Part shown: positions 1 through 5,581 of the stretch, piece after piece | Layout: the number at the start of each line of letters is the position of its first letter | How positions within the stretch are numbered: the stretch's first letter is position 1 | DNA from: a bacterium | GTDB lineage: Bacteria; Zhuqueibacterota; Zhuqueibacteria; Residuimicrobiales; Krinioviventaceae | DNA: 5,601 nucleotides | NCBI GenBank assembly: GCA_024278645.1 | Contig: JAJRST010000166.1 | Coordinates: forward strand, 1 to 5,601 | Reading direction: 5' to 3' | The notes under the pieces: generated by a model | Seen by the model: the letters and a program-made list of their open reading frames with translations, nothing else | Told to the model about the DNA's origin: nothing | The model's database searches: none | Position numbers and translations under genes: made by a program

Positions 1-1
1 C

Positions 2-691
2 ATGTCGCACGAAATAAAAAACCCGTTGTCATCCATTAAAACCATCGTGCAGGTGCTGCATGAAAAAGCGACCGGCGAGGAAAAGCAGGACCTGCAACTG
101 GTGGTGCAGGAGATTGACCGCCTCAATTCCATTCTGGAAAAATTGTTGAGCTTTGCGCGTCCCGCCGAGGCGACCACGGAGCGAGTGGACGTGGCCGCCG
201 TGGTGCGCGATGTGTTGTCTCTGCTCAAACACCAGGCGCGAAAGAACGGCATCGAGCTGCATTTTCACGCAAGCGAAGAAGCGCTGTTGATGCATGTCAA
301 ATTGCAGACGATTCGGGAAATCGTCTTTAACCTGACGCTTAACGCCATTCAGGCGCAGCCGGACGGCGGCAATGTGCACATCACTTTGTCGCAAGGCGTC
401 AATCCGAACGTCGATAAAAAGCGGCTTGCGCGCAAGGAGAGAAAGGAAAATTTGCTCATTCTGCGGGTGGCGGATGAAGGCCCCGGCATTGCCGAGGAGC
501 ATTTAAAAAAAATATACGAGCCGTTTTACACCTCCAAAACCGTGGGCACGGGATTGGGGCTGGCTATCGTCAAACGCAATGTCGAGGAGTTAGGCGGTGA
601 AATCCACGCTGCAAACAGAAAAAATGGCGGCGCTGAATTTACCGTGTATTTGCCGGTCGCGCAAACGACGGCGGCGAACGAACAGGGATAA
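2..691 (+). CDS. Sensor histidine kinase, C-terminal part (5' end outside window)
   Basis: This is the transmitter half of a histidine kinase, which autophosphorylates from ATP and passes the phosphate to a response regulator. Numbering from the first visible Met, the H-box SHEIKNPLSS has the phosphoacceptor His3, followed by the rest of the dimerisation helices to about residue 55. The HATPase domain has the N-box (NLTLNAIQA, Asn110 and Asn114), G1 (DEGPGIA, 158-164), F-box (PFYTSK, 174-179) and G2 (GTGLGLAIVK, 182-191). The visible ATG is the Met that normally precedes the H-box His, so it is not the real start: the sensor region and any membrane segments lie off the left edge. A Lys/Arg-rich stretch (about 139-149) lies between N-box and G1. 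The stop is five bases before the next gene, a response regulator, so the two are almost certainly a cognate pair of the NtrB/NtrC or AtoS/AtoC kind. What it senses cannot be told. Confidence 0.95.
   Translation: MSHEIKNPLSSIKTIVQVLHEKATGEEKQDLQLVVQEIDRLNSILEKLLSFARPAEATTERVDVAAVVRDVLSLLKHQARKNGIELHFHASEEALLMHVKLQTIREIVFNLTLNAIQAQPDGGNVHITLSQGVNPNVDKKRLARKERKENLLILRVADEGPGIAEEHLKKIYEPFYTSKTVGTGLGLAIVKRNVEELGGEIHAANRKNGGAEFTVYLPVAQTTAANEQG
684..688 (+). promoter_or_regulatory. Ribosome binding site of the response regulator
   Basis: The sequence AGGGA ends eight bases before the ATG at 697 and overlaps the stop codon region of the kinase gene. It supports ATG 697 as the start and suggests coupled translation of the pair. 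Confidence 0.6.
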
Positions 692-696
692 CTTTT

Positions 697-2121
697 ATGG
701 CCGACAGGAATGATGCAAAAATACTGATTGTCGACGACGAAGCCACGGCCCGCTATGGCATGCACAAGGCGTTGCAGCCGCTGGCGCGCGAAATACGGGA
801 AGCGGCGGATGGCTTTGAGGCCCTGCGCATGCTTCAGTCGTTCGAACCGGATATTGTGCTGTGCGATATCAACATGCCGAAAATGAACGGCATCGAGCTG
901 CTCAAGACGCTGCCCTCGCTCAAGCTGGCCAGGGAGGTGGCGCCGTTGATCATCGTGGTCACCGCCTACGGTTCGGAAAAAATCGCCGTTGAGGCGATGA
1001 AGGCCGGAGCGTATGATTATTTGAGCAAGCCTTACGATATCGACGCGCTTCGTCTGCTGGTGAAAAAAGCGCTCGAAAGCGTACAGCTCAAGCAGGAGAA
1101 CATTCGTCTCCGCCAGCAGGTGCTCGGACGGGACAGCGCCATCCTCGGCGACAGCGCCGCCATAAAAAGTGTGATTGAATTGATTCACAAAGTCGCGCCT
1201 ACGGACGTCACTGTACTGATCACCGGCGAAAGCGGCGTCGGCAAGGAGCTGGCGGCGCGCACCATTCATCGGGCCAGCCGGCGCGCCGACGGCCCTTACG
1301 TCGCCATGAATTGCGCCGCCATCCCAAAGGACCTGGTGGAGAGCGAACTCTTTGGCCACGAAAAAGGCGCCTTTACCGGCGCCACGGCGCAGCGCCAGGG
1401 CAAGTTCGAGTTGGCGCACGGCGGCACGCTCTTCCTCGACGAGATCGCCGACATGAGCGTGGAAACGCAGGCAAAAATTTTACGCGTGCTGGAGGAAAAG
1501 TCCTTCACCCGTCTCGGCGGCAAGGAGGTCATTCATGCCGACGTTCGACTGATCAGCGCCACAAACAAGGTTTTGGAACAAGAAATCGAGCGCGGCGCCT
1601 TTCGACAGGATTTGTACTTTCGCCTCAAGGTCATCGAACTCGAGCTGCCGCCGCTGCGAACGCGAAAAGAGGATATCCCGCTTTTGGCGAACCATTATTT
1701 GACGCTGTTTGCGGAGCGGCATCGGAAAAATATTCGTAAAATAGAATCCGCCGCCATGCGCGCGCTGCTGAACTACAACTGGCCGGGAAACGTGCGCCAG
1801 CTCATCCATGTCATCGAACAGGGCGTTGTGTTGGCGGATGGCGATGTTTTGAGCGTCATGGATCTGCCGGAAGAGGTTGTAGGGAAAAAGACCTCCGAGG
1901 TCTTCAAGACCTCAGAGGTCTCTAACGCATTGGGAAAACGTTCTTTTACGGAAATGAAGGAGGAGTTCGTCTCCACCTTTGAGCGCAGCCTCATCGAAAA
2001 GGCGCTTGCCGACAGCGGCGGCAACGTGAGCCGGGCCGCGCGGCTGCTGAAAATGAAGCGCCAGTTTTTGCAGGCCAAGATGAAGAACCTGGGGATTGAC
2101 GGCAACGCTTTTCGTCGATAG
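697..2121 (+). CDS. Sigma-54-dependent response regulator, NtrC family
   Basis: A 474-residue cytoplasmic transcription activator that, once phosphorylated, oligomerises and uses ATP to open sigma-54 RNA polymerase promoters. The receiver domain (about 7-125) has the acidic pair Asp13-Asp14, phosphoacceptor Asp57 (VLCDINMP), Thr89 and Lys111. The AAA+ domain (about 148-385) has Walker A GESGVGKE (177-184), the sigma-54 contact loop GAFTGA (224-229), Walker B TLFLDE (244-249), the FRQDLYFRL arginine region (302-310) and sensor II WPGNVRQL (362-369). The C-terminal Fis-type helix-turn-helix is about 430-466 (GGNVSRAARLLKMKRQFL). All key residues are present and the length is normal for the family. 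The linker carries KTSEVFKTSEVS (398-409), encoded by a doubled palindrome unlike the rest of the gene. It follows the kinase gene by five bases. Its target promoters are unknown; I saw no -24/-12 element in the two longer non-coding stretches here. Confidence 0.96.
   Translation: MADRNDAKILIVDDEATARYGMHKALQPLAREIREAADGFEALRMLQSFEPDIVLCDINMPKMNGIELLKTLPSLKLAREVAPLIIVVTAYGSEKIAVEAMKAGAYDYLSKPYDIDALRLLVKKALESVQLKQENIRLRQQVLGRDSAILGDSAAIKSVIELIHKVAPTDVTVLITGESGVGKELAARTIHRASRRADGPYVAMNCAAIPKDLVESELFGHEKGAFTGATAQRQGKFELAHGGTLFLDEIADMSVETQAKILRVLEEKSFTRLGGKEVIHADVRLISATNKVLEQEIERGAFRQDLYFRLKVIELELPPLRTRKEDIPLLANHYLTLFAERHRKNIRKIESAAMRALLNYNWPGNVRQLIHVIEQGVVLADGDVLSVMDLPEEVVGKKTSEVFKTSEVSNALGKRSFTEMKEEFVSTFERSLIEKALADSGGNVSRAARLLKMKRQFLQAKMKNLGIDGNAFRR
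1888..1922. repeat. Doubled in-frame palindrome in the regulator linker
   Basis: Two 17-base palindromes sit side by side with an 18-base period. The first (1888-1904) has perfect 8-base arms, AAGACCTC and GAGGTCTT, around a central C. The second (1906-1922) has the same arms around a central A, with only the outermost pair mismatched. The inner halves also pair with each other around C1905 (GAGGTCTT against AAGACCTC), so the whole 1889-1921 stretch is one nested near-palindrome, broken off-centre only by the C1896/A1914 pair. The 18-base period is six codons, so the reading frame is kept and the protein gains KTSEVF KTSEVS between the AAA+ and HTH domains. From memory, palindromes of the form GACCTCnGAGGTC recur in many environmental bacterial genomes; I cannot check that here. 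Confidence 0.8.
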
Positions 2122-2152
2122 GGGCTTGATCAATTCGCGGTGCGTCGTCGAT

Positions 2153-2184
2153 CAGGGGCTGCGAGCCTGCATCCGATCTGTTTT
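2153..2184 (+). terminator. Possible weak terminator after the response regulator
   Basis: In the 65-base convergent gap (2122-2186), CAGGGGCT at 2153-2160 can pair with AGCCTG at 2164-2169 around a GCG loop, leaving two bulged G bases. A TTTT run follows at 2181-2184, about eleven bases after the stem. The stem is short and the T-run distant, so this is only a candidate. I see nothing else convincing in the gap and no clear terminator for the minus-strand operon that ends at 2187. Confidence 0.2.
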
Positions 2185-2186
2185 AA

Positions 2187-3524
2187 CTATCCCACCCGGT
2201 TGAACACAAACGGCAAGTTCACCGTCACATTCCCTTCGGTGATCGGCGAGAAGCGCAGCTGCCGCACGATGTTGATGAGATCGCGAACAAAGTCGGCGTT
2301 CCGGATCGTGGATTCGACGACCTGCACACTGCTGACGCGGCCGTTGGCGGCGATGGTCACGTCCAGGCTCACCTTGCCGCGCAGGTTGGGGTCCTGGCGC
2401 AAATATTTGTTATAGGTGTACATCACCCGGCCATATTGCGATTTGACCACGGCCATAACCGACTCGGTCGAGCGCTGCCCCCTGGCTTCTTCCGTACCGC
2501 GCATCGCCCGCGGCGCTTGAATATTCACATTGCCTTTTTTCTGCAAGGCGACCGTCTCAACGCCGTCGTCGCCGGCGATCAGGTCGTCGATGCCGCCGGC
2601 CATGCCCAGGTCAAGAAGGTCGTCAATGTTGCCGTCGCCGCGGCCGCCGGACGATCCGACGCCCGGGGTGCGGCTTTTCAGCGTCGTTTTAGCGCCGATC
2701 AATTCATCCAGCTCCTTGACGAGACCCTGGTCGAGCAAAAAGTCTACAGCGGCGCCGGCGTCATTCGACGCTCCGGAGCCGCCAATCAAGCCAAGCAGAC
2801 CGACCGAGGTGACCGACTTTTTCTTGCCGGGGCTTGCTTCTTCATCGGCGCTTTTTTCCTGATCTTCCGATTGCGTATCGGATTCTTCGGCAGCTCCCTG
2901 GCCGGCGGCGACGCCGGTTTCCACGACCGGCGGCTGCTCGCGTTGCAGCATAAAACGCGCGAAACGCTGCTGCACCTTGTTCGCCTCCGGCGGCGCTTCC
3001 GGCGGCAGCTCGATTCGGGAAAGATGCACGCCCCACCATGCTTCCAGGCCGATAAAAACGACGAGTAAGAACTTGAAAACCAGATCGCGCCCTAGCGCCT
3101 TGCGAACCGCGGCGCGCCACGTGTAGACCGGCAGTCCGGCGTCGCTTGCCGCAACGCCGTCGAATCGAAAAGCCACCTCGGTGTCGTCGATTTTGATGAT
3201 GCCCTTGCGTCCCGGCGCAAAGGTCAACAGATAAAAGTCGCCCTTGCGCGGCAGGATGTCCTGGACAATGAGATCCTGAAAGGCCAGCGTCGAATCCCGG
3301 TATTTGACGCCGCCCTTCATTTTCGGGTGAATGTACAAACGGCAGGTTTTGCCGTCGCATTCGATGAGGGGGCGACTCTTGGGAAAGGCGTTGTCAAAAA
3401 CGATAATATCGTTTTCCGGCGCCAGGCCGATGGATAATTTATCGCCGGCGCGCAACAGTCGCTGAAACGCGCCGCGCCGGTCTTTTATCTGAATTTGAAG
3501 AGTATGTTTTTTTCTATGTGCCAC
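2187..3524 (-). CDS. TonB/AgmX-like energy-coupling protein with FHA-like N-terminus
   Basis: A 445-residue inner-membrane protein likely to link the adjacent ExbB/ExbD-type motor to the outer envelope. Residues about 7-120 form a beta-rich cytoplasmic region resembling an FHA fold (LSIG 30-33, ENDIIV 37-42, SR 50-51). One membrane helix follows (about 147-168, VFKFLLVVFIGLEAWWG). The periplasmic part has a proline/acidic linker (173-235), a Gly-rich segment (GLLGLIGG, 242-249), a weakly repeated LLD-G-LI motif (260-277 and 300-317), and a TonB-like C-terminal domain (about 355-445) of the type found at the end of AgmX/PglI-like proteins: Tyr-rich helix, LRGKVSLDVTIAANGRV, then LRFSP and a final beta strand. 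The start is GTG at 3524, the first start codon after an upstream in-frame stop; its Shine-Dalgarno is weak (GGA close to the start). It begins 36 bases after the second ExbD gene and is the last gene of the operon. Domain plan recalls Myxococcus GltG/GltJ (AgmX), but orthology is not shown. Confidence 0.85.
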   Translation of the reverse strand: MAHRKKHTLQIQIKDRRGAFQRLLRAGDKLSIGLAPENDIIVFDNAFPKSRPLIECDGKTCRLYIHPKMKGGVKYRDSTLAFQDLIVQDILPRKGDFYLLTFAPGRKGIIKIDDTEVAFRFDGVAASDAGLPVYTWRAAVRKALGRDLVFKFLLVVFIGLEAWWGVHLSRIELPPEAPPEANKVQQRFARFMLQREQPPVVETGVAAGQGAAEESDTQSEDQEKSADEEASPGKKKSVTSVGLLGLIGGSGASNDAGAAVDFLLDQGLVKELDELIGAKTTLKSRTPGVGSSGGRGDGNIDDLLDLGMAGGIDDLIAGDDGVETVALQKKGNVNIQAPRAMRGTEEARGQRSTESVMAVVKSQYGRVMYTYNKYLRQDPNLRGKVSLDVTIAANGRVSSVQVVESTIRNADFVRDLINIVRQLRFSPITEGNVTVNLPFVFNRVG

Positions 3525-3560
3525 AAGATTCCAGTTTTGTCGTCAATGCGCCCGAGTTGT

Positions 3561-4070
3561 TTATTCTTTTTCCACCACGGCCAAATTCATGTCGTTGTAT
3601 CCCACCTGGCCGCAGGTCAGCATGACGCGTTTGAGCAGATCAAAGGTGACGTCGCGGTCGCCCTGGATGGCGATGGCGCCGCTGAAACCGCGCATTTGCG
3701 ATGAAAGCTGGCCGATGCCCTCGGAGATGCTTCGCAGGCGCGCCAGCTCCTTTTGCAGGGACGGGATGAGCAGTTGCTCTTGCGTCGCTATCTCTTCCAG
3801 GCGTTGAATGGGACGGCCGTCCACCAGAATCCATTCGCGGGTGACGGCGATGACCGAGACGACCGGCGGCTTGGTCGTGGACGTCGATTCCGGCAGGCGC
3901 AGGTCCTGCGCCACGGTCATGATTTGGCCGTCGGCGCTGTAGCTCTTTAAAAGAAAGACCAGCAGAATGGTAAACATGTCGATCATCGACGTCAGTCGCA
4001 GCGTAAACGTGCCGCGCTTTGTTTTCCTGTTTGCCCGCAGGTTCGGTGTATCCGATTGATCAAATATCAT
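3561..4070 (-). CDS. ExbD-like stator protein 2 (Asp retained)
   Basis: A 169-residue ExbD/TolR-family protein: short cytoplasmic N-terminus, one membrane helix (about 22-43) and a periplasmic domain. The helix begins LRLTSMIDMFTILLVFLLK; Asp31 aligns with the proton-carrying Asp of ExbD (NVTPLVDVVLVLL). The periplasmic part has a charged, coiled-coil-prone stretch (about 85-115) before the usual ExbD end (AIQGDRDVTFDLLKRVMLTCGQVGYNDMNLAV). It is longer than classical ExbD because of this insertion. I chose ATG 4070, preceded by GGGAAG ten bases upstream; an in-frame ATG at 4145 would add 25 residues (MAPVHPGCELK...) that do not look like ExbD and lie in the AT-rich spacer. It is 222 bases downstream of ExbD-like 1 and 36 bases upstream of the TonB-like gene. 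With the channel protein it should form a proton-driven stator, as in ExbB/ExbD, TolQ/TolR or AglR/Q/S. Confidence 0.9.
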   Translation of the reverse strand: MIFDQSDTPNLRANRKTKRGTFTLRLTSMIDMFTILLVFLLKSYSADGQIMTVAQDLRLPESTSTTKPPVVSVIAVTREWILVDGRPIQRLEEIATQEQLLIPSLQKELARLRSISEGIGQLSSQMRGFSGAIAIQGDRDVTFDLLKRVMLTCGQVGYNDMNLAVVEKE

Positions 4071-4080
4071 CGTATTCAAA

Positions 4081-4086
4081 CTTCCC
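4081..4086 (-). promoter_or_regulatory. Ribosome binding site deciding the ExbD-like 2 start
   Basis: On the minus strand GGGAAG lies ten bases before ATG 4070. The spacing is a little long, but it supports this start over the in-frame ATG at 4145. Confidence 0.5.
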
Positions 4087-4151
4087 ACATAAAAAGAATT
4101 TGTGTATACTATTTTTAATTCACAACCCGGATGAACCGGAGCCAAAAGACC

Positions 4152-4211
4152 ACCGCGAATTTCACGAATTTAAGAAAATGCATAATTCGCTTAATTCGCG
4201 TCATTCGCGGT
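4152..4211. repeat. Imperfect hairpin repeat built from CGAATT units
   Basis: The outer arms ACCGCGAAT (4152-4160) and ATTCGCGGT (4203-4211) are perfectly complementary over nine bases. A four-by-four internal loop follows (4161-4164 against 4199-4202). The inner arms CGAATTTAAG (4165-4174) and CTTAATTCG (4190-4198) then pair with a single bulged T, leaving a 15-base loop. Cores of the CGAATT/AATTCG type occur repeatedly, as if built from a short periodic unit. There is no T-run after the stem in the operon direction, so it is not a standard terminator. It resembles dispersed intergenic repeats with CGCGAATT cores that I recall from environmental bacterial genomes; only a genome search can settle this. 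Confidence 0.65.
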
Positions 4212-4292
4212 CAAGTTTTATATTTTTCAATTTACAACTTTTACCAATTCTGATTACACTTTAACTTAAGACACTAATTAATCGCTGCCACC

Positions 4293-4757
4293 CTAGCCGG
4301 AAATCGAAATATTGGGAAACCCGGCCTTGCGGCAGCGATCCATGACGGTGATAATCGTTTCATAACGAATTTTATCCTCCGGCGAAATGATAATATCCTG
4401 CGATTGCGGGTACTTTTCCTTCACGCGGCGGAGCTGCCCGGCGAGCGCCTCCCAGTTGTATTCGCCGTTTTTCTTGCCCAGTTTCGGGAACTTTAGCTTT
4501 GGACTGTTGAGCGCAAAACCGTCCTCTTGAATCTGCAAAATATTGAGGACGACGCTCTCTTGCTTTTGCACGGTTGTCTGCCGGGCGCGATCCAGACTCG
4601 GCAGCGTCAATTCCAGCACGGCGATGCGCATGAACGTCGCCGTGAGCAGCAAAAAGGGGATGAGAATCAAAAAGATGTTCATCACCGCCGTCAGGTTGAC
4701 GTCCGTGTCCTCGGCGTGGCCGCGCAGCCGCCGTTTCATCGATTGCTTGAGATTCAT
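4293..4757 (-). CDS. ExbD-like stator protein 1 (Asp replaced by Asn)
   Basis: A 154-residue ExbD/TolR-family protein: basic cytoplasmic N-terminus (MKRRLRG, 7-13), one membrane helix (about 21-43, VNLTAVMNIFLILIPFLLLTATF) and a periplasmic domain ending in the ExbD-like IIISPEDKIRYETIITVMDRCRKAGFPNISI pattern, quoted here in two parts: IIISPEDKIRYETII (about 121-135) then a helix and final strand. Aligned without gaps to the ExbD helix start (INVTPLVDVVLVLL), residue 27 is Asn (codon AAC, 4679-4677) where the conserved Asp should be. ATG 4757 is three bases after the channel gene stop and has GAGG six bases upstream, so translation of the two is probably coupled. It likely pairs with ExbD-like 2 in one complex, giving a mixed Asp/Asn stator; whether this Asn is a subfamily trait is unverified. 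Confidence 0.9.
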   Translation of the reverse strand: MNLKQSMKRRLRGHAEDTDVNLTAVMNIFLILIPFLLLTATFMRIAVLELTLPSLDRARQTTVQKQESVVLNILQIQEDGFALNSPKLKFPKLGKKNGEYNWEALAGQLRRVKEKYPQSQDIIISPEDKIRYETIITVMDRCRKAGFPNISISG

Positions 4758-4760
4758 TCT

Positions 4761-5381
4761 TTACCTCGAAGCGGTCATATAGCGGAACAGTCTGGCGACG
4801 TTTTCGTTGATTTCGTCAATGAGCTCGTTCGTCGCCTCCACCAGGTAGGTGTAGCCGATGAGGCAGGGAATGGCGGTGATGATGCCAAAGGCCGTGGTGT
4901 TCATGGCAATGGAGATGCCGGCGGTGAGCAGGGTCGCCTTGTCGGCGGCGTCAGCGTGCGCCACGGCGGCAAAGGCGCTGATCAGGCCGAGAATCGTTCC
5001 CAGCAGTCCGAGCAGGGTGGCGACGTTGGCGATCATCGACAGGTAATGCGTGCGTTTTTCCAGCTTCGGAATTTCCACCATGGCGGCGATTTCCAGCGCA
5101 TTGCGGATGTCCTTTTCCGAATTGTTGATTTCCATGAGACCGGCCCTGGTGATGTTTGGCAACGCCGCCTTGGAGCGGTTGCAATATTCGATCGCCTGGT
5201 CGATATTTCCGCCTTTTAAAAGCTGTACGATCTGGTTGACAAATGTATCGCTGTCTATGCGGTTTCTGAAACGAATGTAAACAATACGCTCGATTATCAC
5301 CACAACACCTAGCACCAGGGCGAAAAGAATGATGAACATAACCGGCCCGCCCTGGGTAAAAAATCTGATGATGCTGTCCAA
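4761..5381 (-). CDS. MotA/TolQ/ExbB-family proton channel protein
   Basis: A 206-residue inner-membrane protein that forms the oligomeric channel part of a proton-driven motor with ExbD-type partners. Three membrane helices are visible: about 13-35 (VMFIILFALVLGVVVIIE), 112-137 (HYLSMIANVATLLGLLGTILGL) and 152-180 (GISIAMNTTAFGIITAIPCLIGY). The family hallmarks are the GLLGTILG turn in helix 2 and the NTTAFGIITAIP stretch in helix 3, whose Thr and Ala residues line the channel in ExbB/TolQ. The cytoplasmic loop between helices 1 and 2 (about 36-110) has the usual LKGGNIDQAIEYC and EIPKLEKR segments. Length is normal for the short TolQ/ExbB/AglR type and shorter than flagellar MotA. The start is TTG at 5381, accepted because a full AGGAGG lies six bases upstream. 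It is the first gene of the operon, followed after three bases by ExbD-like 1. Confidence 0.94.
   Translation of the reverse strand: MDSIIRFFTQGGPVMFIILFALVLGVVVIIERIVYIRFRNRIDSDTFVNQIVQLLKGGNIDQAIEYCNRSKAALPNITRAGLMEINNSEKDIRNALEIAAMVEIPKLEKRTHYLSMIANVATLLGLLGTILGLISAFAAVAHADAADKATLLTAGISIAMNTTAFGIITAIPCLIGYTYLVEATNELIDEINENVARLFRYMTASR
4764..4767 (-). promoter_or_regulatory. Ribosome binding site of ExbD-like 1
   Basis: On the minus strand GAGG sits six bases before ATG 4757, inside the last codons of the channel gene. This indicates translational coupling between the two stator genes. Confidence 0.65.
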
Positions 5382-5581
5382 GTTTAACCTCCTGTATGGG
5401 TGTGTGAAAATAAAATTTCAATGACGTTTTGGAACAAATGAGCCGTATTGCGCCCTTGAGCATTGATAGTTTTATCGGCAAAATAAAGTTTGTTTGTTCA
5501 AAGAACTTCTGGCGCTGCCAGGCACAAACTAATATATGAAGAAAAAAGTCCTTGCTTTAATGCCTCATGGTCAGCAAATTT
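5382..5581 (-). promoter_or_regulatory. Leader and probable promoter region of the motor operon
   Basis: These roughly 200 non-coding bases precede the channel gene and should contain the operon promoter. I see no convincing -35/-10 pair at 16-18 base spacing and no -24/-12 sigma-54 element. Two small dyads lie close together: GTTC-AAA-GAAC (5496-5506) and CTGGC-GCT-GCCAG (5509-5521). They could be an operator or a small RNA stem, but their arms are only four and five bases. The region is AT-richer than the genes. Confidence 0.35.
5388..5393 (-). promoter_or_regulatory. Strong ribosome binding site before a TTG start
   Basis: On the minus strand a complete AGGAGG lies six bases before the TTG at 5381. 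It is the best Shine-Dalgarno in the window and is what justifies the rare start codon of the channel gene. Confidence 0.8.

Larger units (their letters stand above)
4071..4292. other. AT-rich spacer inside the motor operon
   Basis: This 222-base stretch separates the two ExbD-like genes, while the other junctions in the operon are 3 and 36 bases. It is much richer in A and T than the flanking genes and contains a long imperfect hairpin (4152-4211), an AT-rich run (about 4213-4280) and the ribosome binding site of the next gene. I find no believable gene in it and no clean -35/-10 or -24/-12 promoter on the minus strand. It may be a repeat insertion, an internal promoter or RNA-processing region, or both. 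Confidence 0.6.

Noticed and set aside
526..1419. Long minus-strand open frame (297 codons) opposite the kinase and regulator genes
   Set aside because: It spans two well-supported plus-strand genes and their junction, shows no recognisable domain, and is rich in His, Arg, Gln and Ala, as expected for the antisense of GC-rich coding sequence.
2436..3068. Plus-strand open frame (210 codons) opposite the TonB-like gene
   Set aside because: It is antisense to a gene with a clear membrane helix and AgmX-type C-terminus; its product is Arg/Gly/Phe-rich with no motif.
4071..4145. N-terminal extension of ExbD-like 2 to an in-frame ATG at 4145
   Set aside because: The extra 25 residues do not resemble an ExbD N-terminus, come from AT-rich spacer, and ATG 4070 has a Shine-Dalgarno-like site and the expected short cytoplasmic tail.
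4148..4215. Intrinsic terminator between the two exbD genes
   Set aside because: The hairpin is long but AT-rich inside, interrupted by an internal loop and bulge, and not followed by a T-run in the operon direction.
4071..4292. Sigma-54 promoter in the spacer or operon leader that the neighbouring regulator could control
   Set aside because: I looked for GG and GC pairs with ten-base spacing around the TGGC occurrences on the minus strand in 4071-4292 and 5382-5601 and found none, so no direct regulatory link can be claimed.
4527..5219. Plus-strand open frame (230 codons) opposite the channel and ExbD-like 1 genes
   Set aside because: It runs across the junction of two convincing membrane-protein genes on the other strand and has biased His/Gln/Gly composition with no domain signal.
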